Shown piece by piece: positions 1 to 5,544 of a stretch of DNA of 5,544 bases. Source of the DNA: a bacterium. GTDB taxonomy: Bacteria; Verrucomicrobiota; Verrucomicrobiae; Limisphaerales; J093. Made by a program: the position numbers and the translations under genes. The DNA is taken from assembly GCA_021839785.1 (NCBI GenBank), contig JAKCAB010000833.1:1-5544 (forward strand). Reading direction: 5' to 3'. Below the pieces are notes generated by a model. The model had not been told where the DNA came from, did no database searches, and worked only from the letters and a program-made list of their open reading frames with translations. Every line of letters begins with the position of its first letter. Within the stretch, counting starts at the first letter, position 1.

Positions 1-355
1 GCAGACGGCACCAGCTTTGGAATTGCGGCGCGGAAGTGCTCCGGCTGCTCTGTTGTTGCGCGCCCGCGTACGAGCACGAAGACACGGTGTTGACCGAGGC
101 GTAAAAGCGGTCGCCAGAGCGGGTTTCTGGGGTCGGCTGAGTGGCGGCGAGGAACATTTCGCTGGACTGAGCCGCGGGCCTTTCGCCGCGAACGCTTCCC
201 ACTGCGGTGTTTCGGCCCAAGCACCACCGATCGCAGTTCCGCGGCCTTTTGCTGAGTGTTCCCCTGGCCGAACTCGAGGTCTTTCTGAAGAGCCGCGGAC
301 TCGAACCGCGGGTTGACGACGCGGGTCTGCCAGCCCACTTTCCCGCGGCAACGGA
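1..355. other. Left-edge region with no assignable gene
   Basis: I see no convincing gene in this stretch. On the plus strand, frame 2 is open over 17-316, but its predicted protein is rich in Arg, Ala and Gly and resembles no family I know. On the minus strand all three frames are open across the whole stretch, because tta, cta and tca are absent from the plus strand, while the plus strand itself has eight stop triplets. One minus frame could start at an ATG at 384-382 and run off the left edge for 128 codons, but its composition (Arg, Pro, Ala) again looks like non-coding GC-rich DNA. A plus-strand frame open from 171 ends with TGA at 357-359, overlapping the next gene's ATG; it could be the tail of a decayed gene. 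No promoter, tRNA or clear terminator was recognised. Confidence 0.5.
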
Positions 356-613
356 ATGAAACCGCAACGCGTTCGCTTGTTCATCAAACCATTTTGCGGC
401 TGGTGCCGGCAGGCCACGGACTGGCTGGACCGGCAGGGCATCGCTTACGAAAGCCTCGACGTGCTGGCCGACCGCGAAGCCTGGGACAACATGGAGCGGT
501 TGTCTGGCCAGACGCTGGCGCCGGTGATCCAGGTGGACGGCAGGGTGCTCGCCGATTTTGGCGCCGATGAACTTGAGGATTGGTGGCGCCAACAAGGATT
601 CCACGGTGAGTGA
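356..613 (+). CDS. Glutaredoxin-family thiol oxidoreductase, small CGWC type
   Basis: This 85-residue protein has the size and layout of a minimal glutaredoxin with a thioredoxin fold. Strand one (RVRLFIKPF) leads into the redox motif CGWC at residues 14-17, followed by a helix (RQATDWLDRQG), a second strand (AYESLDV), and the cis-proline segment LAPVIQVDG with Pro56, which shapes the thiol-binding site. The C-terminal helix contains ELEDWWRQQ. Such proteins reduce disulfides or glutathione mixed disulfides in the cytoplasm, and some relatives handle Fe-S clusters. CGWC differs from the classical CPYC, so glutathione dependence cannot be assumed. No good ribosome binding site precedes the ATG at 356. 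An open frame upstream ends in TGA at 357-359, giving an ATGA overlap that would allow translational coupling if that frame is real. The last 8 bases overlap the start of lipA, which points to one transcript. Its physiological partner is unknown; a role in supporting LipA is only inferred from position. Confidence 0.85.
   Translation: MKPQRVRLFIKPFCGWCRQATDWLDRQGIAYESLDVLADREAWDNMERLSGQTLAPVIQVDGRVLADFGADELEDWWRQQGFHGE
594..598 (+). promoter_or_regulatory. Ribosome binding site of lipA, inside the glutaredoxin gene
   Basis: AAGGA lies 7 bases before a GTG at 606-608 that is in frame with lipA. It decides the start: the alternative ATGs at 621 and 624 have no comparable motif at the right distance, and the ATG at 558 lies deep within the glutaredoxin gene. 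The site sits within the last codons of the glutaredoxin gene, so ribosomes finishing that gene would pass over it. Confidence 0.65.
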
Positions 614-1532
614 ACCCCGCATGATGACCAACGCACCAACACTCCCGGCACGCCCGCGGCTGCCCGACTGGTTGCGCATCAAGCTGCCCACCACGGAGAG
701 TTTCGCCCGCACGCGCTCGCTGCTGAGCGAGTTGCAGCTCCACACCGTCTGCGAAAGCGCGAAGTGCCCGAACCACTGGGAATGTTGGAGCCAGGGCACG
801 GCCACGTTCATGATCGGTGGCGACCGCTGCACGCGCGCCTGCAAGTTCTGCGCCGTGGACACCGCCAAACCGCTGCCGCTCGACGTCGAGGAACCGCAGC
901 GCGTGGCCGAGGCGGCGCGGAGGATGCGCCTGCGCCACGTCGTCATCACCGCGGTCGCGCGCGATGACCTCGCGGACGGCGGCGCCGAGCATTTTCGGCG
1001 GACCATCGAGGCCGTTCGGGCGCTGAATCCCGGCATCGCGATCGAGGTTTTGACCCCGGACTTCAACGACAACGATTCGGCCATCGACGCGGTGCTGGCC
1101 GCGCGGCCGCACGTTTTCAACCACAACCTCGAAACCGTTCGCCGCCTCACGCCAACGGTGCGGCATCGCGCCACGTACGACCGCTCGTTGTCCGTGCTGG
1201 CGAAGGCGAAACGCCGTGGCGCTCCCGGCCTGCACACCAAGTCGGGCCTGATGCTTGGCTTGGGCGAGACGCCGGACGAAGTGCGCGGGGCAATGCGGGA
1301 CCTGCGCAGCGTGGGTTGCAACATCCTTACGCTCGGCCAGTATCTGCAGCCCACGCGCGAGCATCTGCCGGGGGTGGAATTCGTGTCGCCGGCGACGTTT
1401 GCCGAATTGGGCGAGGCCGGCCGCGCGATGGGTTTCGTCCACGTGGCCAGCGGACCGAAGGTGCGCAGTTCCTACCATGCGGACGAGTTTTCCACGGTGG
1501 GGGACAACGGCGATTCGAGTCAGGCGCGTTAA
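606..1532 (+). CDS. lipA: Lipoyl synthase (radical SAM)
   Basis: LipA inserts two sulfur atoms at C6 and C8 of the octanoyl chain bound to lipoyl domains, giving the lipoyl cofactor of pyruvate and 2-oxoglutarate dehydrogenases and the glycine cleavage H protein. From the GTG at 606 it has 308 residues, normal for the family. All diagnostic elements are visible: the auxiliary-cluster motif CX4CX5C (Cys49, Cys54, Cys60, within CESAKCPNHWEC), the radical SAM motif CX3CX2C (Cys75, Cys79, Cys82, within CTRACKFC), a core with VLTPDFND and FNHNLETV, and the C-terminal RSSYHADE at about 287-294, whose serine ligates the auxiliary cluster. In known LipA that cluster is consumed as the sulfur source. 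The start is chosen for its AAGGA site; starts at 621 or 624 would shorten it by 5 or 6 residues. It overlaps the glutaredoxin gene by 8 bases. No lipB is present in the window, so the octanoyl donor route is not shown. Confidence 0.96.
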   Translation: MSEPRMMTNAPTLPARPRLPDWLRIKLPTTESFARTRSLLSELQLHTVCESAKCPNHWECWSQGTATFMIGGDRCTRACKFCAVDTAKPLPLDVEEPQRVAEAARRMRLRHVVITAVARDDLADGGAEHFRRTIEAVRALNPGIAIEVLTPDFNDNDSAIDAVLAARPHVFNHNLETVRRLTPTVRHRATYDRSLSVLAKAKRRGAPGLHTKSGLMLGLGETPDEVRGAMRDLRSVGCNILTLGQYLQPTREHLPGVEFVSPATFAELGEAGRAMGFVHVASGPKVRSSYHADEFSTVGDNGDSSQAR

Positions 1533-1562
1533 GCCGCCGTGGAACTTGCGGGGCGCGTCGCG

Positions 1563-2144
1563 TTATCCCTTGCCGGCGGGCGTCAGCTTCGGTTTGGAGC
1601 GCATCAGAACGATGCCGTCGCGGAGGTAAAAGAGGCTGGAAAGCCCCGTGAATACCGTCCCGCCGACCGCCATCCAGAACAACCATCCCGGCGGCCATTT
1701 GAACAGCGCCCACACCACGCAAGTCATTTGCAGCACGGTTGCCACCTTGCCGGTGAAGTGCGGGCGCACCTTCACGTGGCCCACGAGGTAATTGACCAGC
1801 ACGACCAGCAAAAGGAGCAGCACGTCGCGGGCGAGGACCGTCGCGGTCAGCCACAGCGGGATGCGATCCAGGCGCGGGCTGTTGTTCAAGGTGAGCACGA
1901 CCAAGCCGAGGACGAGCAGGAGTTTGTCGGCCACCGGGTCCAGGAAGGCGCCCATCTCGGTCTTCTGGTTGAAACGTCGGGCGACGAAACCGTCAACGCC
2001 ATCGCCGACCGCCGCGACGAGGAACACCGCCAGCGCGAGCCAGCGATAGAACTCCCGACCGGTGCCGGTGTAGTTCAGCAAGGCCACGACGAACACCGGC
2101 ACCAGCAGAATGCGCGCGATCGTGATCTTGTTGGCGGTGGTCAT
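1563..2144 (-). CDS. pgsA: CDP-diacylglycerol-glycerol-3-phosphate 3-phosphatidyltransferase (PgsA-like)
   Basis: This 193-residue membrane protein carries the complete CDP-alcohol phosphatidyltransferase signature D-x2-DG-x2-AR-x8-G-x3-D-x3-D, with Asp48, Asp51, Gly52, Ala55, Arg56, Gly65, Asp69 and Asp73, which binds the metal and the CDP group. It opens with TTANKITIARILLVPVFV, the usual start of PgsA proteins, and has about five or six hydrophobic segments (near 12-24, 35-47, 72-86, 95-121, 135-147 and 152-167). PgsA makes phosphatidylglycerophosphate, the precursor of phosphatidylglycerol and cardiolipin, in the inner membrane. The frame stays open to 2294, but residues before this ATG look non-coding and would overlap the rhamnosidase start, so I use the ATG at 2144-2142; it has only a G-rich stretch (2154-2147) as a possible ribosome binding site. 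It converges on lipA with 30 bases between the stops and no obvious terminator. A CDP-alcohol-type cardiolipin synthase is the main alternative, as the shared motif does not separate them. Confidence 0.88.
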   Translation of the reverse strand: MTTANKITIARILLVPVFVVALLNYTGTGREFYRWLALAVFLVAAVGDGVDGFVARRFNQKTEMGAFLDPVADKLLLVLGLVVLTLNNSPRLDRIPLWLTATVLARDVLLLLLVVLVNYLVGHVKVRPHFTGKVATVLQMTCVVWALFKWPPGWLFWMAVGGTVFTGLSSLFYLRDGIVLMRSKPKLTPAGKG

Positions 2145-2287
2145 CACCACCCCCGAAGTTTCAGCCGAAGCGCGGGTGGCGTCAACGGCGGGCGCCCGAA
2201 TCGGCACAAAAAGGCCGGCCGATTGGCGTCCACGGAGGGGTGGCTTGCCGGTGATTTCCGGCATTGTGCTGGCTCCCAAATTGAGGC
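2145..2287. promoter_or_regulatory. Divergent spacer between pgsA and the rhamnosidase gene
   Basis: These 143 bases separate two divergent start codons and should contain both promoters. I find no clear -35/-10 pair of the sigma-70 type. The one clear structure is a perfect 6-bp inverted repeat, TGCCGG and CCGGCA at 2246-2251 and 2258-2263, with a 6-base loop, ending 24 bases before the rhamnosidase ATG. It could be an operator or a leader hairpin, but short GC-rich repeats arise easily by chance at this composition. Confidence 0.35.
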
Positions 2288-5083
2288 ATGTCAAAGTGCA
2301 TGCGCATCGTCCCCAGCCCGCTCGTCCCGCGGTTTGCAGTGCTTCTTCTGGCCTCGGTGGGCGCGGTTGCCGCGTCGGCGGCCGAGCCGCGAACGCCAGA
2401 AGCGACCGACGTTCGAAACGCGCCGCTCGCAGTCACGAACCTCCGCTGCGAGTACGAGACAAACCCGCCGGCCGTGGAGAGTCCGCAACCGGAGTTGAGC
2501 TGGTGGCTGGCCTCGGCTGAGCGCGGCCAACGCCAGACCGCTTATCAAGTCCAAGTGGCCTCGACAGTCGAGCGGCTGAATCAAGACCGCGCCGATCTCT
2601 GGGACAGCGGCAAGGTCGAATCCGAAACGACGGCCCATGTCGCCTATGCCGGCCGGGCGTTGCGTTCGGAGGAGACGGTGCATTGGCGGGTCCGGGTCTG
2701 GGGCAAGGACGGCCAACCTTCGCGTTGGAGTCCACCGGCAAGCTGGACCGCCGGTCTGCTGGATGCCGCGGCCTGGCGAGCGCAATGGATTTCCGGCGAC
2801 ACTGCCGATGGCCCGCTGCCGATTTTCCGTCGTGAGTTCGCGGTGGCGAAACCCGTGCGCCGCGCGACGGTACATGTGTGCGGCTTGGGCTTCTACGAAT
2901 TGCGCCTGAACGGTCGGAAGGTGGGCGACAACGAACTCGACTCCGGTTGGACGAATTACCGCAAGCGTTGCCTCTACACCACGTACGATCTCACCGGGCA
3001 GATTCAGCGCGGCGCCAATGCGTTCGGCGTCCTGCTGGGCAACGGCATGTATAACGTCCGCGGCGGGCGCTACACGAAGTTCACCGGTTCATTCGGCCCG
3101 CCGAAATTGATCCTGCAACTGCACCTCGAATTCGAGGACGGTTCGACCAAGGACGTGCTCAGCGATGCGGCGTGGAAGACCGCGCCGGGTCCGATCACCT
3201 TCTCCTGCATTTACGGCGGCGAGGACTACGACGCGCGCCGCGAATTGCCAGGCCGGGATCGCGACGGCTTCGACGACCGCGACTGGCGACCGGCGCAATC
3301 GGTAAAAGGCCCGGGCGGGAAACTCGTGGCCCGGACCGCCCCGCCGCTTCGCGCGATGCGAGCTTTCCCAACTATTCGCGTAACGGAGCCCAAGCCCGGG
3401 GTGCTCGTTTATGACCTCGGGCAGAACTTCTCCGGTTGGCCGCAGTTGAAAGTGCGCGGACCGGCCGGCAAGACGGTGAAGCTCGTCACCGGCGAGTTGC
3501 TTGACAATGACGGCTTGGTTTCGCAACGCAGCTCAGGCAGCCCGGTCTGGTTCAGCTACACGCTCAAAGGGGAAGGCGTCGAAGCGTGGCACCCGCGCTT
3601 CAGCTACTCGGGTTTCCGTTATGTGCAGGTCGAAGGCGCGACGCGCGACCCCGCCACGGGCGACACGCCGTTGCTCATCGGCCTTGAAGGCCAGTTCGTC
3701 CACTCGTCGGCGCGGGTGGTCGGCGAGTTTGCTTGCTCGAACCCATTGCTGAACCGCATTCACGACCTGATCGACCGCGCGATCGAGAGCAATCTGCAGA
3801 GCGTGCTCACCGATTGTCCGCACCGGGAAAAGCTCGGCTGGCTCGAAGTCTCGCACCTGCTCGGGCCTGCCATCGTGTTCAACTATGACGTGCCGCAACT
3901 GTACCGAAAGATTTGCGACGACATGGCGGACTCGCAGCTCGCCGACGGCCTCGTGCCGGACATCGCGCCGGAATACGTCGTGTTCGGCGGCGGCTTCCGC
4001 GATTCGCCGGAATGGGGAAGCGCCTTCATCATCGTGCCCTGGCAGCAATACGAGTGGACCGGCGACACGGAACTGCTGCGCCGGCATTTCGACGCCATGA
4101 AACGCTACGTCGGCTATCTCGGCAGCAAGGCGAAGGACCACATTGTTTCGCACGGGCTGGGCGACTGGTATGACTTGGGACCCAAACCGCCCGGCGAGGC
4201 GCAGTTGACACCCAAGGCGCTCACGGCGACGGCGTTTTACTACTACGACACGTGGATTCTGGCGCAGACGGCGGCGTTGCTGGGCAAGGCCGACGACGCC
4301 AGGGATTACACCGAGCTTGCCGCGGAAATTCGCGCCGCCTTCAACCGGACGTTCTTCAAACCGGACGCCGGCGTTTACGCGACCGGATCGCAGTGTGCAA
4401 ACGCCATGCCGCTCGTGATGGGAATCGTGGAACCGGCGCATCGCGCCGAGGTGCTGGAGGCGATCGTGAAGGACGTGCAAAGCCGTGGCAACGCGCTCAC
4501 GGCCGGAGATGTCGGTTATCGCTACCTGTTGCGCGCCCTGGCGGATGGCGGCCGCTCGGACGTGATCCTCGCCATGAACAATCAGTCCGACAAGCCCGGC
4601 TACGGCTACCAGCTCAAGCACGGAGCGACGAGTCTGACGGAGGCCTGGGACGCCGGGCGCGGTTCCTCGCAAAATCACTTCATGCTCGGTCACATCATCG
4701 AGTGGTTTTATCGCGATCTCGCCGGCATCGGCACGGACGGTCCAGGCTACCAGCGCATCCTGATCAAACCGGCGTTGTTCAAGCCGGGCAGCGGTTCGGA
4801 CCCGTCCTCCGTGAACTGGGTGCGGGCCGCCTACACCAGTGTGCATGGGAAAATCGTCGTGTTCTGGAAGCGCGCCGGCGATCGGTTTGAACTGGGCGCC
4901 GCGATTCCGGCGAACACGACGGCGACCATTTACCTTCCGGCGAAGGACGCGGCAAGCGTCACCGAAGGGGGGCGAAGCCTGGAGCGCGCAAGCGGCGTGA
5001 AGGTGCTTCGCATGGAAGACGGTCGCGCCGTGCTGGCGGTTGAATCGGGAAACTACCGCTTCAGCGTGAAAGAAATTCGGTGA
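2288..5083 (+). CDS. Secreted alpha-L-rhamnosidase, glycoside hydrolase family 78
   Basis: This 931-residue enzyme should remove terminal alpha-L-rhamnose from plant or microbial glycans outside the cytoplasm, by the inverting mechanism of GH78. A signal peptide covers about residues 1-32 (hydrophobic FAVLLLASVGAVAA, likely cut near ASA-A); there is no lipobox. Then follow an Ig/fibronectin-like domain (about 45-165, with LRCEYETNP and QTAYQVQVAST), the rhamnosidase N domain (about 185-345, with GLGFYELRLNGRKVG and EDYDARRE), a beta-sandwich (about 355-465, with YDLGQNFSGW at 375-384), the (alpha/alpha)6 catalytic domain (about 483-815) and a C-terminal beta domain (about 820-929). In the catalytic domain, DCPHREKLGWLE at 509-520 holds the probable general acid Glu520, and TEAWD contains the probable general base Glu785, by analogy with characterised GH78 enzymes. 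The start is uncertain: GAGG at 2283-2286 is 1 base from this ATG and 13 from the in-frame ATG at 2300. The substrate cannot be read from sequence. Confidence 0.95.
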   Translation: MSKCMRIVPSPLVPRFAVLLLASVGAVAASAAEPRTPEATDVRNAPLAVTNLRCEYETNPPAVESPQPELSWWLASAERGQRQTAYQVQVASTVERLNQDRADLWDSGKVESETTAHVAYAGRALRSEETVHWRVRVWGKDGQPSRWSPPASWTAGLLDAAAWRAQWISGDTADGPLPIFRREFAVAKPVRRATVHVCGLGFYELRLNGRKVGDNELDSGWTNYRKRCLYTTYDLTGQIQRGANAFGVLLGNGMYNVRGGRYTKFTGSFGPPKLILQLHLEFEDGSTKDVLSDAAWKTAPGPITFSCIYGGEDYDARRELPGRDRDGFDDRDWRPAQSVKGPGGKLVARTAPPLRAMRAFPTIRVTEPKPGVLVYDLGQNFSGWPQLKVRGPAGKTVKLVTGELLDNDGLVSQRSSGSPVWFSYTLKGEGVEAWHPRFSYSGFRYVQVEGATRDPATGDTPLLIGLEGQFVHSSARVVGEFACSNPLLNRIHDLIDRAIESNLQSVLTDCPHREKLGWLEVSHLLGPAIVFNYDVPQLYRKICDDMADSQLADGLVPDIAPEYVVFGGGFRDSPEWGSAFIIVPWQQYEWTGDTELLRRHFDAMKRYVGYLGSKAKDHIVSHGLGDWYDLGPKPPGEAQLTPKALTATAFYYYDTWILAQTAALLGKADDARDYTELAAEIRAAFNRTFFKPDAGVYATGSQCANAMPLVMGIVEPAHRAEVLEAIVKDVQSRGNALTAGDVGYRYLLRALADGGRSDVILAMNNQSDKPGYGYQLKHGATSLTEAWDAGRGSSQNHFMLGHIIEWFYRDLAGIGTDGPGYQRILIKPALFKPGSGSDPSSVNWVRAAYTSVHGKIVVFWKRAGDRFELGAAIPANTTATIYLPAKDAASVTEGGRSLERASGVKVLRMEDGRAVLAVESGNYRFSVKEIR

Positions 5084-5085
5084 GG
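5079..5085 (+). promoter_or_regulatory. Strong ribosome binding site overlapping the rhamnosidase stop codon
   Basis: GGTGAGG includes the TGA stop of the rhamnosidase gene (5081-5083) and lies 6 bases before an ATG at 5092. Its strength and ideal spacing say that a second gene was once translated from the same messenger, even though what follows is now only a short stub. Confidence 0.6.
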
Positions 5086-5091
5086 CCGACT

Positions 5092-5202
5092 ATGAAACGC
5101 GCTCGCTGGAATTGGCGGCTGGCGGTGACCGTTGCCTGCGTCACCGGCGGAGTGCTTAGGGTCCGCGCGCCGCGCAACAGCTTCGGTCACTCCGGGCTAT
5201 AG
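5092..5202 (+). pseudogene. Signal-peptide stub of a truncated second cistron
   Basis: The frame starts 8 bases after the rhamnosidase stop behind a good ribosome binding site and encodes only 36 residues. Its first part has the form of a secretion signal: a basic start (KRARWNWR), a hydrophobic core (LAVTVACVTGGVL) and a possible cleavage near VRA. It then reads about ten unremarkable residues and stops at TAG 5200-5202. Neither other frame restores a plausible protein: one is blocked by a TAG at 5157-5159 and later reads GPRAAQQLRSLRAIGNDLHL to a stop at 5233, the other gives a His- and Pro-rich sequence to 5380. I infer that the body of an exported protein, possibly another glycan-processing enzyme, was lost by insertion or deletion after about 5160. 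A genuine 36-residue exported peptide is possible but less likely. Confidence 0.5.
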
Positions 5203-5439
5203 GAAACGATCTCCACCTCATTGTCATGATCTGAATCATAACCTCTGCCAGCACAAGGCATTCCGTCTGACGCAGAGCCGCTGTCTCAATTGGCACCCCG
5301 GCCGGCGCTTCTGGGTCATCCCCCCCCCCGACCCACATAACCCCATCTGGCCCGAAATCCTCGGTTCCTTCTCCCTATGACCCCAAAACCATTTTCCACT
5401 TTTGATCCAATAGGGCTATGTATTTGACTCAACCAAGCA
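5203..5439. other. Non-coding stretch between the stub and the right-edge gene
   Basis: I find no gene here. The 82-codon frame covering 5132-5380 starts at TTG, has an odd composition (many Pro, His, Arg) and runs through a C10 run, so I do not accept it. Visible structures are a small inverted repeat ATGAT/ATCAT at 5226-5230 and 5235-5239, a hairpin around the C10 run (listed separately), and a weak 6-bp inverted repeat CCCTAT/ATAGGG at 5373-5378 and 5410-5415. From about 5380 the sequence becomes richer in A and T. The likely edge of an insertion sequence lies somewhere in this stretch, but I cannot place it. Confidence 0.5.
5312..5344. repeat. Hairpin with a C10 loop and a minus-strand G-quadruplex pattern
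   Basis: TGGGTC at 5312-5317 pairs perfectly with GACCCA at 5330-5335; the 12-base loop contains ten consecutive C residues (5320-5329). On the minus strand, 5344 to 5320 reads GGGG, 6 bases, GGG, 2 bases, then ten G, which fits the G3+N1-7 quadruplex pattern when the long run is split. There is no T-tract after the stem on either strand, so it does not look like an intrinsic terminator. The exact length of the C run is also a place where sequencing errors are common. Confidence 0.4.
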
Positions 5440-5544
5440 CTACCCGTTGCGAAGCCGCAGCGAATCGAACGGCACGGGTGAAACCTGAACCGCCTGCTGG
5501 GCCAGACGGTAGAACAGGTTGCCTCGCGAGGCGGACTTGCGCCG
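5440..5544 (-). CDS. C-terminal end of a probable transposase, cut by the window edge
   Basis: The minus strand is open from the right edge to a TAG at 5442-5440, giving the last 34 residues of a protein. The sequence has the form of a basic C-terminal tail: RRKSASRGNLFYRLAQQAV, then a short Pro-containing end (SPVPFDSLRLRNG). The phrase GNLFYRLAQQAV resembles ends of DDE-type transposases that I associate with Verrucomicrobiota and Planctomycetota, but I cannot name the IS family and the catalytic part lies outside the window. The neighbouring broken gene and non-coding stretch fit a mobile element here. It could instead be the end of an unrelated gene. Confidence 0.5.
   Translation of the reverse strand, partial: RRKSASRGNLFYRLAQQAVQVSPVPFDSLRLRNG

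Noticed and set aside
17..316. 99-codon plus-strand frame at the left edge
   Set aside because: There is no ribosome binding site or recognisable domain, and the composition is dominated by Arg, Ala and Gly. It is open mainly because of the local base composition.
558..605. Upstream ATG extension of lipA to 558
   Set aside because: It lies fully inside the glutaredoxin gene, would add 16 residues with no family similarity, and the GTG at 606 has a well-spaced AAGGA.
384..1478. 364-codon minus-strand frame opposite the glutaredoxin and lipA genes
   Set aside because: It is antisense to two well-supported genes, its Arg/Ala-rich composition is that of a GC-rich shadow frame, and no domain is recognisable.
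1533..1562. Bidirectional terminator between lipA and pgsA
   Set aside because: The 30-base gap is GC-rich but shows neither a convincing stem nor a T-tract on either strand.
2145..2294. N-terminal extension of the PgsA-like protein to an ATG at 2294
   Set aside because: The extra 50 residues look like translated spacer, would overlap the rhamnosidase start codon, and the family normally begins close to the NKITIAR segment.
3533..4846. 437-codon minus-strand frame opposite the rhamnosidase
   Set aside because: It is antisense to the GH78 catalytic domain, rich in Arg, Val and His, with no recognisable motif; the plus strand has full family motifs.
5132..5380. 82-codon plus-strand frame after the rhamnosidase
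   Set aside because: It has a TTG start without a ribosome binding site, begins inside the better-supported signal-peptide frame, passes through the C10 run and has an implausible Pro/His-rich composition.
5373..5415. CCCTAT/ATAGGG as terminal repeat of an insertion sequence
   Set aside because: Only 6 bp long with a 31-base gap, and a terminal repeat should pair with the far end of the element, which is outside the window.

Overview
The window reads as an ordinary chromosomal stretch of a GC-rich bacterium, with a worn right end that probably borders an insertion sequence. I infer the phylum Verrucomicrobiota (Pedosphaera/Limisphaera-like) from the GC-rich coding style, a secreted GH78 rhamnosidase of the polysaccharide-degrading type, and a small glutaredoxin coupled to lipA. 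That is an impression only, because there is no rRNA or other marker here.

Layout. Positions 1-355 hold no gene I can defend, although the minus strand contains no stop triplet in any frame. Positions 356-1532 are a tight two-gene unit on the plus strand: a CGWC glutaredoxin whose 3' end contains the ribosome binding site and GTG start of lipA (lipoyl synthase). Facing it across a 30-bp gap, on the minus strand at 1563-2144, is a CDP-alcohol phosphatidyltransferase, most likely PgsA. A 143-bp divergent spacer with a small perfect inverted repeat separates it from a 931-residue secreted alpha-L-rhamnosidase (GH78) at 2288-5083.

Right end. Directly after the rhamnosidase, a strong GGTGAGG ribosome binding site and an ATG start a second secreted protein. 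It stops after 36 codons, so it appears to be the signal-peptide stub of a destroyed gene. A non-coding 237-bp stretch follows, with a C10 run in a hairpin and a G-quadruplex-type pattern on the minus strand. The window then ends inside the 3' end of a minus-strand gene that looks like a transposase tail.

How the genes work together. The glutaredoxin and LipA probably share expression, and LipA makes the lipoyl cofactor of 2-oxoacid dehydrogenases and the glycine cleavage system. PgsA is phospholipid housekeeping. The rhamnosidase and the broken second cistron look like the remnant of an operon for plant or algal glycan breakdown. I see no clearly new biological system; the most useful leads are the glutaredoxin-lipA overlap, the truncated cistron beside a likely mobile element, and the odd composition of the left edge.
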